DNA from: Rhodococcus sp. 1168
Lineage (GTDB): Bacteria > Actinomycetota > Actinomycetes > Mycobacteriales > Mycobacteriaceae
Reading direction: 5' to 3'
DNA length: 64,000 bases
NCBI RefSeq assembly: GCF_002091955.1
Contig: NZ_MKKY01000042.1
Coordinates: forward strand, 232,559-296,558
The position numbers and the translations under genes were made by a program. Positions 56,460-64,000 of this stretch are shown here, piece after piece. How positions within the stretch are numbered: position 1 is the stretch's first letter; every line of letters begins with the position of its first letter. Under the pieces are notes generated by a model that was not told the origin of the DNA, did no database searches, and saw only the letters and a program-made list of their open reading frames with translations.

Positions 56460-56499
56460 GAATGGGTGATTGTGTGAACGTTCACACAATCACCCATTC
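56460..56499. terminator. Perfect 40-bp palindrome downstream of the PAC2 gene
   Basis: Bases 56460-56479 (ending ttgtgtgaac) and 56480-56499 (starting gttcacacaa) are exact reverse complements with no spacer. It lies 21 bp after the PAC2 stop and 157 bp before the hydrolase ATG. It would make a strong hairpin, but there is no T run. The related half-site gttcaca recurs once a little downstream (about 56507). Terminator or operator are both possible. Confidence 0.65.
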
Positions 56500-56656
56500 T
56501 CATTTTGTTCACATTTCGTAGCAGTGGGATAACGAAACATATCTGTAACCAGAATCCCTCTCCACGTCGTGTCGAGCGTCTTCACTCATGCGAGAGTGTT
56601 CGAGGAAGTACAGCAGTGTCGAAAAAGTACAGAACTGAGGAATCAGGAGGCGCGAC

Positions 56657-57694
56657 ATGAGCAGTCCTCGCACTCGCAAGCTCCGCCCGGTTCCCAATGC
56701 CGAGCCGAAATTGATCTTCCGCACCATTCATGGGTATCGGCGAGCGTTCCGGATGGCAGGCGAAGGCCCAGCGCTGTTGTTGATTCACGGAATCGGTGAC
56801 AGCTCCGAGACGTGGAACGCCATAATTCCGCATCTCGCGCAGAACCACACTGTCATTGCACCCGACCTGTTGGGACACGGGCAGTCCGACAAACCCCGCG
56901 CCGACTACTCGGTGGCGGCGTACGCCAACGGCATGCGCGACCTGTTGTCCGTCTTGGGAGTCGACCATGTGACGGTGGTCGGCCATTCCCTCGGCGGCGG
57001 TGTCGCGATGCAGTTCTCTTACCAGTTTCCGCACATGGTCGACCGTCTCGTTCTCGTGTCCTCCGGTGGAGTCACCAAGGATGTCCATCCACTTCTACGG
57101 TTGGCTTCGGTGCCATTGGCCAGCGAAGCAGTCAAGCTTTTACGCCTCCCCGGAGCCATGTCGGTCGTCAGGCTGGCCGGCAACCTCATCGGAAAACTGA
57201 ATACGACGCCGTTGCGGCCGGGCGCCTTGCTCCACGACACACCTGATCTCGTGCGCGTCCTGGCGGGCCTGCCGGATCCCACTGCGTACGAGGCGTACCT
57301 CCGCACTCTGCGCGCTGTCGTGGATTGGCGGGGCCAGGTTGTGACGATGCTCGACCGGTGTTACCTCACCGAGAATCTGCCGGTGTTGCTCGTATGGGGA
57401 GATCGGGACGTGGTGATACCGGTCAGTCATGCGCACCTCGCGCATTCCGCAATGCCCGGATCCAGACTCTCGGTGTTTCGCGAGGCCGGCCACTTCCCGT
57501 TTCGTGACGATCCGATGCGTTTTTTGAACGTGCTCGAAGAGTTTCTCGCCTCGACGCCGCGTCTGGACTTCGACGAGACTCGATGGCGGAACTTCCTCAT
57601 CACCGGAGTCGGTGAAGACATGATCACCGGGAACGCCAGTACCAGACTTTCGGTACTGGGAGCCATGGGAGCGGACGAACGCAGCGCGACCTGA
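56657..57694 (+). CDS. Alpha/beta hydrolase (serine esterase-like)
   Basis: The 345-residue hydrolase has LLIHGIGDSSETWN (oxyanion hole), VVGHSLGGGVAMQF (nucleophile Ser near 114), VLLVWGDRDVVIPVSH (Asp) and FREAGHFPFRDDP (His). GRRAF-type N-terminus and C-terminal extension fit the mycobacterial Rv2715-like group. ATG at 56657 follows AGGAGGCG by about 6 nt. The substrate is probably an ester or amide lipid but is not known. Confidence 0.9.
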   Translation: MSSPRTRKLRPVPNAEPKLIFRTIHGYRRAFRMAGEGPALLLIHGIGDSSETWNAIIPHLAQNHTVIAPDLLGHGQSDKPRADYSVAAYANGMRDLLSVLGVDHVTVVGHSLGGGVAMQFSYQFPHMVDRLVLVSSGGVTKDVHPLLRLASVPLASEAVKLLRLPGAMSVVRLAGNLIGKLNTTPLRPGALLHDTPDLVRVLAGLPDPTAYEAYLRTLRAVVDWRGQVVTMLDRCYLTENLPVLLVWGDRDVVIPVSHAHLAHSAMPGSRLSVFREAGHFPFRDDPMRFLNVLEEFLASTPRLDFDETRWRNFLITGVGEDMITGNASTRLSVLGAMGADERSAT

Positions 57695-57752
57695 CACGCC
57701 CTGCGCACGGGCCGCTGACTGCGACGCGGCCAGCGCACCATAGCCTGTTACG

Positions 57753-60263
57753 GTGCTCCTCTCCGAACTCGTACCTGCCCCCACAACCAGCGAGGCGCAG
57801 GATCCGGACACGTTGTTCGACATTTTCACGACGTGGACCAGCGATCGAGGGCTGAATTTGTACCCAGCGCAAGAAGATGCGCTGATCGAGCTGGTGTCGG
57901 GGTCCAACGTCATCCTCGCGACACCGACCGGCTCGGGGAAGTCGATGGTGGCCGTCGGTGCGCACTTCGCTGCGATGGCCGCCGGTAAGCGGACCTTCTA
58001 CACCGCACCCATCAAAGCTCTGGTCAGCGAGAAGTTCTTCGCACTGTGCGATATTTTCGGCGCTAAAAATGTCGGCATGATGACGGGCGATGCCGCGGTC
58101 AACGCCGGCGCCCCGATCATCTGCGCGACCGCGGAGATCGTCGCGAATCTAGCTCTCCGCGAGGGAGCGAACTCCGATATCGGCCAGGTGGTGATGGACG
58201 AGTTCCATTATTACTCCGAACCCGACCGGGGATGGGCCTGGCAGGTTCCCATCATCGAGTTACCGAACGCTCAATTTCTCTTGATGTCGGCGACTCTGGG
58301 CGACGTGTCTTTCTTTCGAGACGACCTCACCCGCCGCACCGGGCGACCCACCACCGTGGTGTCGGGCTCCGAACGGCCTGTGCCCTTGACGTTCTCGTAC
58401 GTAAGCACACCGATCGGTGAAACCATCGAGGAGCTGGTGTCCACGCATCTCGCACCCGTGTACGTCGTGCACTTCACCCAGGCGTCCGCCCTCGAACGAG
58501 CGCAGGCGCTGACGAGCGTGAACGTGGCCTCCAAGTCCGAGAAGCAGCAGATCGCCGAGGCGATCGGCCAATTCCGCTTCACTACGGGTTTCGGCAAGAC
58601 ACTTTCGCGACTGGTGCGTCACGGAATCGGCGTACACCATGCGGGCATGCTCCCGAAATATCGACGCCTCGTGGAGAAACTTGCCCAGGACGGTCTGCTC
58701 AAGGTCATCTGTGGCACCGACACCCTCGGTGTGGGCATCAATGTTCCGATCCGAACCGTGTTGTTCACCGGCCTGACCAAATACGACGGCATTCGCACTC
58801 GCAAACTACGCGCCCGAGAGTTTCACCAGATCGCCGGACGCGCCGGACGTGCCGGATACGACACGCTCGGAACCGTCGTCGTCGAGGCACCGGAACACGA
58901 CATCGAGAACGCACGGCTCGTAGCGAAGGCCGGCGACGATCCGAAGAAACTCAAGAGGGTCCAACGCAAAAAGGCGCCCGATGGCTTCGTCTCGTGGGGT
59001 GAGCCGACGTTCGACCGGATCATCACAGCGAGTCCGGAGGCGCTGGTCTCGAGGTTCTCGGTCAGCAATGCGATGTTGCTCAATGTCATTGCCCGACCGG
59101 GTAATTGCTTCACCGCAATGCGGCATCTGCTCGAGGACAACCATGAGACTCGACCAGCCCAGCGCAAGCATATTCTCCGAGCGCTCTCGCTCTATCGTGG
59201 TCTGGTCTCGGCGGGCATCGTCGAACAGCTCGCGGAGCCGGATGCGGAAGGACGACACGCCCGCCTCACGGTCGACTTGCAGCCGAACTTCGCACTGAAC
59301 CAACCACTGTCACCGTTCGCACTCGCCTCGTTCGATCTGCTCGATATCGAATCCGATACGCATGCACTCGATGTGGTGTCGATCATCGAGTCGACACTCG
59401 ACGATCCCCGCCAGATCCTGATGGCCCAGCAGCACGCGGCTCGTGGAGAAGCAGTCGCACAGATGAAGTCGGATGGTATCGAGTACGAGGAGCGAATGGA
59501 ACTGCTCGAGGAGGTGACGTGGCCGAAACCCCTCGCCGAGCTTCTCGTGCCTGCCTTCGAGATCTACCGCGGTGGGCATCCGTGGCTGACGGAAGTCGCG
59601 CTCTCCCCCAAGTCCGTAGTCCGCGACATGATCGAGCGGTCGATGACGTTCACGGAACTGATCAGTCACTACGGTCTCAGTCGTTCGGAAGGACTCGTTC
59701 TTCGGTACCTCGCCGACGCGTATCGCGCACTACGCCAGACGGTGCCGCCAGAAGCCCGGACCGAGGAAGTACAGGACATCACCGAGTGGCTCGGGGAACT
59801 CGTTCGCCAGGTCGACTCGAGCCTGCTGGACGAATGGGAAAACCTCACCGACCCGGGTGAAGAGGCCGAGACGAAGCCCGAACCCTATGGCGGTGACACA
59901 CCGAAGCCGATTTCCGCGAATCCACGCGCGTTCCGGGTGATGGTGCGCAACGCCATATTCAAACGAGTGGACTTCGCGGCGGCGGGCTGGTGGAACGCGC
60001 TCGATGCGTTGGACGACGGCCCTGACTGGGAAACAGAACTCGAACCCTTCTTCGAGGAGTACGGCGAGATCGGCACCGGCCCATCCGCGCGTGGGCCGGC
60101 CTTGTTCGAACTCACGATTGGCAGCGATCGGACGACGGTCAGGCAGGTACTGGAAGATCCCGACGGTGATCACGGGTGGTCGTTCGACGCGGTCGTCGAT
60201 GTCGAGGAGTCCGATGCTCTCGGTGAGATCGTGTTCGACGAGATCACTATTACTGCCGGCTGA
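57753..60263 (+). CDS. DEAD/DEAH-box helicase with DUF3516 C-terminal domain
   Basis: The 836-residue protein is a Ski2/HelY-like SF2 helicase: LYPAQEDALIELVSGSNVILATPTGSGKS (Q-like and Walker A), VMDEFHYY (DExH), LLMSATLGD, VHHAGMLPKYRRLVEKL and FHQIAGRAGRAGYDT (motif VI). The C-terminal ~400 residues match the DUF3516 domain found in these actinobacterial helicases. It probably works on RNA or repair intermediates. GTG at 57753 is the start; there is a 59-bp gap after the hydrolase. Confidence 0.88.
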   Translation: MLLSELVPAPTTSEAQDPDTLFDIFTTWTSDRGLNLYPAQEDALIELVSGSNVILATPTGSGKSMVAVGAHFAAMAAGKRTFYTAPIKALVSEKFFALCDIFGAKNVGMMTGDAAVNAGAPIICATAEIVANLALREGANSDIGQVVMDEFHYYSEPDRGWAWQVPIIELPNAQFLLMSATLGDVSFFRDDLTRRTGRPTTVVSGSERPVPLTFSYVSTPIGETIEELVSTHLAPVYVVHFTQASALERAQALTSVNVASKSEKQQIAEAIGQFRFTTGFGKTLSRLVRHGIGVHHAGMLPKYRRLVEKLAQDGLLKVICGTDTLGVGINVPIRTVLFTGLTKYDGIRTRKLRAREFHQIAGRAGRAGYDTLGTVVVEAPEHDIENARLVAKAGDDPKKLKRVQRKKAPDGFVSWGEPTFDRIITASPEALVSRFSVSNAMLLNVIARPGNCFTAMRHLLEDNHETRPAQRKHILRALSLYRGLVSAGIVEQLAEPDAEGRHARLTVDLQPNFALNQPLSPFALASFDLLDIESDTHALDVVSIIESTLDDPRQILMAQQHAARGEAVAQMKSDGIEYEERMELLEEVTWPKPLAELLVPAFEIYRGGHPWLTEVALSPKSVVRDMIERSMTFTELISHYGLSRSEGLVLRYLADAYRALRQTVPPEARTEEVQDITEWLGELVRQVDSSLLDEWENLTDPGEEAETKPEPYGGDTPKPISANPRAFRVMVRNAIFKRVDFAAAGWWNALDALDDGPDWETELEPFFEEYGEIGTGPSARGPALFELTIGSDRTTVRQVLEDPDGDHGWSFDAVVDVEESDALGEIVFDEITITAG

Positions 60264-60284
60264 GTTCGCTACCTCGATCCTCGG

Positions 60285-61217
60285 CTACTGGTCAGCTACC
60301 GGGCTTACGGCCGATCCGATTCGCGAGATCAGCGCACTCAGTGCCCGATACTCTTCGGCCCGCCCGCTCGATGCACGATGGACGAGGCCCATGCGCCGAC
60401 CGGGCTTCGGGTCTGCGAACTCGGCCCGGCCCAGCGCACCCTTGCCCATCTCCACGGCAACAGCCGACCTCGGGACGAGTGTGACGCCGAGACCGCCTGC
60501 GACGCATTGAACCAGCGTGGCAAGCGAGGTTGCTCTCGTGTCCCCGGTTGCAGGGACCGCGTCGACCGACCGGCAGAGGTCCAGAGTTTGATCCCGCAGA
60601 CAGTGGCCGTCGTCCAGCAACAGGATCGGCAGGTCGACGAGTGCCGACAGGGTCAGATCACGTCGTCCGTCGAGTTCATGACCGATGGGGACGACGAGCA
60701 CGAAATCCTCGGCATACAGGGGTATTTCGACGATGCCGGACTCTTCGGTCGGCAGTGCGACCACCGCTGCGTCGATCGCTCCCGACCGTAGCGAGGCCAA
60801 CAGGCGGTCCGTCTGATCCTCGACGATGTGCGCGTTCACGTCCGGGAATTCGGCCCGCATCGCCGGGAGCAGGGCGGGTAGCACGTACGGCGCAACGGTG
60901 GGTATGAGTCCGAGACGAAGTGGGCCGGACAGTCGACCTCCCATGCCGGATGCTTCGGATACGAATCCGTCGGCTGCATCGAGGGTTGCCCGTGCATGCT
61001 CGAGCAAATGTGTACCCGCAGTGGTCATCAGAACTCGCCTGGTGCTTCGTTCGACGAGCTGAACGCCCAGTCCCTGTTCCAGCGAGGCGAGGGCCTGGGA
61101 GAGTGTCGGCTGGCTGATGTGCAGTCGCGCGGCGGCACTTCCGAAATGACGTTGCTCGGCAACTGCGACGAAAGCGCGCAGCTGTGAGAGCGTCGGTTGA
61201 TAACTTCTATCAGTCAT
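60285..61217 (-). CDS. oxyR: Hydrogen-peroxide sensor OxyR (LysR family)
   Basis: The 310-residue LysR protein has the N-terminal helix-turn-helix (AAARLHISQPTLSQALASLEQGLGV) and the peroxide-sensing disulfide pair, Cys206 and Cys215 (GHCLRDQTLDLC), as in E. coli OxyR. ATG at 61217 begins MTDRSYQPTLSQL. The divergent ahpC-ahpD operon is its expected target. Unlike the inactivated copy in M. tuberculosis, this frame is intact. Confidence 0.94.
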   Translation of the reverse strand: MTDRSYQPTLSQLRAFVAVAEQRHFGSAAARLHISQPTLSQALASLEQGLGVQLVERSTRRVLMTTAGTHLLEHARATLDAADGFVSEASGMGGRLSGPLRLGLIPTVAPYVLPALLPAMRAEFPDVNAHIVEDQTDRLLASLRSGAIDAAVVALPTEESGIVEIPLYAEDFVLVVPIGHELDGRRDLTLSALVDLPILLLDDGHCLRDQTLDLCRSVDAVPATGDTRATSLATLVQCVAGGLGVTLVPRSAVAVEMGKGALGRAEFADPKPGRRMGLVHRASSGRAEEYRALSALISRIGSAVSPVADQ

Positions 61218-61221
61218 ACCT

Positions 61222-61241
61222 ATTAGTCTAGTGCTACTAAT
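61222..61241. promoter_or_regulatory. Candidate OxyR operator in the oxyR-ahpC interval
   Basis: An inverted repeat attagt-N8-actaat, 5 bp upstream of the oxyR ATG, has the LysR-type dyad spacing and resembles the ATAG-type half-sites of OxyR. It could serve autorepression and ahpC activation. Assigned from position and symmetry only. Confidence 0.55.
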
Positions 61242-61423
61242 CACCTTTACCTTTCGCGTATTTTTTGGCACACTCGTACATGTCGGAGACCGACCGTGGG
61301 AAGCACCGACAACACGCGACGGCGCTCCACACGCGACTCCACCGAATTCGCAACACCGCGCATGTACGAATACGACGCGCACCACGAGCGCGACGCATGC
61401 GCACCACTACAGAGGAGGACCAT

Positions 61424-62011
61424 ATGGCCCTGTTGACAATCGGCGATCAGTTCCCCGCATACAACCTCACCGGCGTTATCGGCGGAGACCTGTCCAAGGT
61501 GAACGCCCAGCAGCCTGACGATTACTTCACCACCGTCACCAGCGATGACTACGCTGGCAAGTGGCGCATCGTCTTCTTCTGGCCGAAAGACTTCACCTTC
61601 GTGTGCCCGACCGAGATTGCCGCATTCGGAAAGCTGAACGAAGAGTTCGCCGACCGCGACGCTCAGGTACTCGGAGCGTCCGTCGACAACGAGTTCGTGC
61701 ACTTCCAGTGGCGTGCACAGCACGAGGACCTGAAGACCCTTCCGTTCCCCATCCTCTCCGACCTCAAGCGGGAGCTTGCAACCGCTGCAGGTGTTCTCAA
61801 CTCCGATGGTGTCGCCGACCGCGCGACATTCATCGTCGATCCGAACAACGAGATCCAGTTCGTCTCGGTCACCGCAGGTTCCGTGGGCCGCAACGTCGAT
61901 GAGGTTCTGCGTGTTCTCGACGCACTGCAGTCCGACGAGCTGTGCGCATGCAACTGGAAGAAGGGCGACCCCACCATCGACGCGGGCGAGCTGCTGACGG
62001 CGAGCGTCTGA
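61424..62011 (+). CDS. ahpC: Alkyl hydroperoxide reductase AhpC (peroxiredoxin)
   Basis: The 195-residue peroxiredoxin has the peroxidatic Cys61 (FVCPTEI) and resolving Cys174/Cys176 (LCACNW), positions identical to the M. tuberculosis enzyme. It reduces organic and hydrogen peroxides and peroxynitrite in the cytoplasm. ATG at 61424 follows GAGGAGGA by 5-6 nt. ahpD starts 1 nt after its stop. Confidence 0.96.
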   Translation: MALLTIGDQFPAYNLTGVIGGDLSKVNAQQPDDYFTTVTSDDYAGKWRIVFFWPKDFTFVCPTEIAAFGKLNEEFADRDAQVLGASVDNEFVHFQWRAQHEDLKTLPFPILSDLKRELATAAGVLNSDGVADRATFIVDPNNEIQFVSVTAGSVGRNVDEVLRVLDALQSDELCACNWKKGDPTIDAGELLTASV

Positions 62012-62012
62012 C

Positions 62013-62552
62013 ATGAGCGTAGAGAATCTGAAGAATGCTCTTCCGGAGTACGCCAAGGATCTCAAGCTCAACCTGAGTTCCATTGTGCGATCGACGGTTC
62101 TGACTGAGCAGCAGCTATGGGGCACGCTTCTCGCCACTGCTGCCGCCACCAAGTCCACGACGACGCTGAAAGAGATCGCCGAGGAGGCTGCGGACACGTT
62201 GTCCGCCGATGCCTACAACGCCGCTCTGGGTGCTGCATCCATCATGGGGATGAACAACGTCTTCTACCGCACCAAGGGCTACCTGGACGGCAAGTACGAC
62301 GACCTTCGCGCAGGTCTGCGGATGAATATCATCGCCAGTTCCGGCATCGACAAGGCCGACTTCGAACTGTTCTCGCTGGCAGTCTCGGCCGTCAACGGGT
62401 GCAACCACTGCGTCGAGGCACACGAGAAGACCCTTCGCGACGAAGGCGTCGACCGTGAGGTCATCTTCGAGTCGATCCGCGCAGCGTCGATCGTCGCGGG
62501 CGTCGGCCAGGCCATCGAGGCCAGCCGCACACTCGACGGAGCAACTGTCTGA
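62013..62552 (+). CDS. ahpD: Alkyl hydroperoxidase AhpD
   Basis: The 179-residue protein carries the thiol relay Glu118, Cys130, Cys133 and His137 ([10 protein letters not shown]), exactly as in M. tuberculosis AhpD. It recharges AhpC with electrons from a lipoyl protein. A strong terminator ends the operon. Confidence 0.95.
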   Translation: MSVENLKNALPEYAKDLKLNLSSIVRSTVLTEQQLWGTLLATAAATKSTTTLKEIAEEAADTLSADAYNAALGAASIMGMNNVFYRTKGYLDGKYDDLRAGLRMNIIASSGIDKADFELFSLAVSAVNGCNHCVEAHEKTLRDEGVDREVIFESIRAASIVAGVGQAIEASRTLDGATV

Positions 62553-62570
62553 TAGACGAAATACACAGCG

Positions 62571-62606
62571 AAAGAGGCCCGCACACTCGTGTGCGGGCCT
62601 CTTTTT
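62571..62606 (+). terminator. Rho-independent terminator after ahpCD
   Basis: A perfect 16-bp stem (aaagaggcccgcacac against gtgtgcgggcctcttt) with a 2-nt loop and TTTTT lies 19 bp after the ahpD stop. Confidence 0.93.
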
Positions 62607-62614
62607 CCGTCAGT

Positions 62615-63274
62615 TCACTCGGTGATGGCCGACTGGTGCGCGGGTACCTCGACGGCGATCTCGTTGCCGAGGTGAACGCCTTCAGCGAGAGGTAACCGGT
62701 CACCGCTCCAGAATTTTCCAGGATCGAACCAATTCGCCTTCTTGTTGCCATTCAGCAGACCCATCGAGTCGTAGGTCATGGCTACCACTTCAGCGCAATA
62801 CGCTGTTTCCAGAGCCGCGGCATGGTGGTCACTCTTGCGGAAGCTCGGCACGCGACCCTTGAACCACCTCCCCGCCAGTTTCGCGGTAGTCGGGAACGCC
62901 GTTCCGTCCATTCGAGCTATGGTGCGCAGCAATGCGTCTTCCTGCTCGCGAGTGACTGCAGTGTCGAGTTGTCTAAGCCAGCAACGCTGCTCGTACTTGT
63001 TCGACCACTGCATCACTGCCGCATGGAGGTCATGTAACTGCACGCCGCGCTGAAAATTACCGGTCCACATGTCCTGCAGCGTTTTTCCCAACTCGGCGTG
63101 CCACATGAGCGGAGGAAGGTCGTCGACCACCACTGCCATGCCGACGTGGTTGACCGGACTGTTGGTCAATGTCTGTATCGCACGATCAGTGGCAGAATGG
63201 CCGCGGAAGATCCAAATGTCTCCGGTGCGAGTCGCATCAACCGCTGTATTCAAATCGATCCGCGACGCAGTCAT
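62615..63274 (-). CDS. Papain-like (NlpC/P60, YiiX-type) hydrolase candidate
   Basis: The 219-residue protein looks like a permuted papain-fold hydrolase: an early histidine in SPVNHVGMAVVVDD (about residue 42) and a late cysteine in LETAYCAEVVAMTYDSMG (about 168), the His-first order of the YiiX/YebB-like group. GDIWIFRGH near 18-26 also fits. No signal peptide is seen, so it is likely cytoplasmic. ATG at 63274 is the start. It is convergent with ahpD. The substrate is unknown. Confidence 0.6.
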   Translation of the reverse strand: MTASRIDLNTAVDATRTGDIWIFRGHSATDRAIQTLTNSPVNHVGMAVVVDDLPPLMWHAELGKTLQDMWTGNFQRGVQLHDLHAAVMQWSNKYEQRCWLRQLDTAVTREQEDALLRTIARMDGTAFPTTAKLAGRWFKGRVPSFRKSDHHAAALETAYCAEVVAMTYDSMGLLNGNKKANWFDPGKFWSGDRLPLAEGVHLGNEIAVEVPAHQSAITE

Positions 63275-63336
63275 GTCGCTCAGCCTAGATCGTCCCGAAA
63301 CCTCGAACTCCCCCACCAGGTATTCAGTGGAGCCAT

Positions 63337-63368
63337 TTGACGTTTGATTCGAATTTCTTCAATATAGA
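63337..63368 (+). promoter_or_regulatory. arsR promoter with overlapping operator-like sequence
   Basis: TTGACG (63337-63342) and CAATAT (63360-63365) are 17 bp apart, with TATAGA overlapping the second. The ATG follows almost at once, so the mRNA is probably leaderless or nearly so. The AT-rich dyad between the boxes (ttgattcgaa...ttcaa) is where ArsR proteins bind. Confidence 0.6.
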
Positions 63369-63371
63369 CAT

Positions 63372-63761
63372 ATGTCGAATCAGACTCACATTATCGACGA
63401 CCTCAGCCGCGGTGTGTGCTGCTCGCCGCTGATTGCCGAGCCATTGTCCGCCGACTGGGCAGGGGATCTCGCCCGAATGTTCAAAGCGCTCGGCGATCCG
63501 GCCCGGCTTCGACTCCTAAGCCTGATCGCCAGTCACGCCGGTGGCGAAGCGTGCGTGTGTGACATCTCCGATTCGTTCGACCTGTCTCAGCCGACGATCT
63601 CCCATCATCTCAAAGTGTTGCGTGCAGCTGGTTTGCTCGACTGCGAACGCAGTGGGACCTGGGTCCACTACTGGGTCATACCTGCTGCGCTGCAACAATT
63701 ATCGTCGGTCTTGGCCGCCGCCGACCCGACCACCGATGATGCCGCGCTGGTGACGGCATGA
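63372..63761 (+). CDS. arsR: ArsR-family arsenite-responsive repressor
   Basis: The 129-residue winged-helix repressor has DISDSFDLSQPTISHHLKVLRAAGLL as recognition unit. Cysteines at 16-17 (GVCCSP) and 61/63 (EACVCDI) match the actinobacterial CgArsR type, in which an N-terminal Cys pair and one in the DNA-binding region bind As(III). It overlaps the exporter gene by ATGA, so the pair is one operon. Confidence 0.92.
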   Translation: MSNQTHIIDDLSRGVCCSPLIAEPLSADWAGDLARMFKALGDPARLRLLSLIASHAGGEACVCDISDSFDLSQPTISHHLKVLRAAGLLDCERSGTWVHYWVIPAALQQLSSVLAAADPTTDDAALVTA

Positions 63762-64000
63762 GTAGCCAGGCGAACACCTCCGATCACCCGGCCGTAGTCG
63801 GCAAGCTCTCCACTCTCGACCGGTTCCTGCCGGTGTGGATCGGCGTCGCGATGGTCATCGGCTTGGCCTTGGGTCGGTTGATTCCGGGCCTGAACGACGC
63901 CCTGTCGACCATCTCGATCGACGGCGTCTCACTACCTATCGCTATCGGCCTGCTGATCATGATGTATCCGGTCCTGGCGAAGGTGCGCTACGACCGACTG
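63758..64000 (+). CDS. acr3: ACR3-family arsenite exporter (3' end beyond window)
   Basis: The visible 81 residues read LSTLDRFLPVWIGVAMVIGLALG, then a second membrane helix LPIAIGLLIMMYPVLAKVRYD, the hallmark start of ACR3 (BASS-fold) permeases. It extrudes arsenite. ATG at 63758 overlaps the arsR stop. Confidence 0.9.
   Translation, partial: MSSQANTSDHPAVVGKLSTLDRFLPVWIGVAMVIGLALGRLIPGLNDALSTISIDGVSLPIAIGLLIMMYPVLAKVRYDRL

Overview
The window looks like chromosomal DNA from a high-GC actinobacterium of the Mycobacteriales, most likely Rhodococcus or a close relative. The basis is gene content and order: hemE-cgoX-hemQ, DUF3000-RNase D, dxs, ceoB-ceoC, DUF3159/OB-fold/DUF3710/dut/DUF3093/DUF4193/cei/suhB/ppgK/sigA, then sigB, ideR, a PAC2 protein and an alpha/beta hydrolase. 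From memory this is the Rv2676c-Rv2715 block of Mycobacterium tuberculosis. A mycothiol-type formaldehyde dehydrogenase agrees with the assignment. Species level is inference.

Layout. 1-6.1 kb (minus): a tightly coupled operon hemE-cgoX-hemQ-HAD-bisC-like, the coproporphyrin-dependent end of heme synthesis followed by a molybdopterin sulfoxide-reductase-like enzyme cut by the window start. 6.2-11.7 kb (plus): DUF3000, RNase D, and the fatty-acid oxidation pair fadA-fadB, closed by a terminator. 11.7-15.1 kb is an accessory island: a decayed TnsA-like transposase gene, a small orphan ORF, a PadR repressor with its coupled membrane protein and a perfect palindromic operator, a DinB/maleylpyruvate-isomerase-like protein, and a diverged ~100-bp direct repeat. 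15.1-23.1 kb: sugar transporter, YciI-like protein, dxs, a glutaminase-STAS-cNMP fusion, sigK-rskA and a CGNR zinc-finger protein.

23.4-37.7 kb: RNA methyltransferase and APC permease facing the K+ regulators ceoB-ceoC, then conserved small membrane and envelope genes, dut, suhB, polyphosphate glucokinase and the principal sigma factor sigA. 37.8-45.3 kb: DUF952, DUF7455, a DEAH helicase, YihY, DUF3039, DUF3099, a methyltransferase and sigB with an ECF-type promoter. 45.4-50.3 kb: a GNAT/acyl-CoA ligase fusion overlapping acuC (a likely protein acetylation/deacetylation pair) and ideR. 50.4-60.3 kb: galE, DUF4192, a lipoprotein, the mycothiol formaldehyde-detoxification pair, PAC2, an alpha/beta hydrolase after a perfect 40-bp palindrome, and a DUF3516-type helicase. 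60.3-64 kb: divergent oxyR/ahpC-ahpD, a papain-like hydrolase, and arsR with the start of an ACR3 arsenite exporter.

Most of the window is conserved housekeeping. The least explained parts are the 11.7-15.1 kb island, the glutaminase fusion and the 56.46-kb palindrome. I saw no tRNA, rRNA, CRISPR array or intact insertion sequence.
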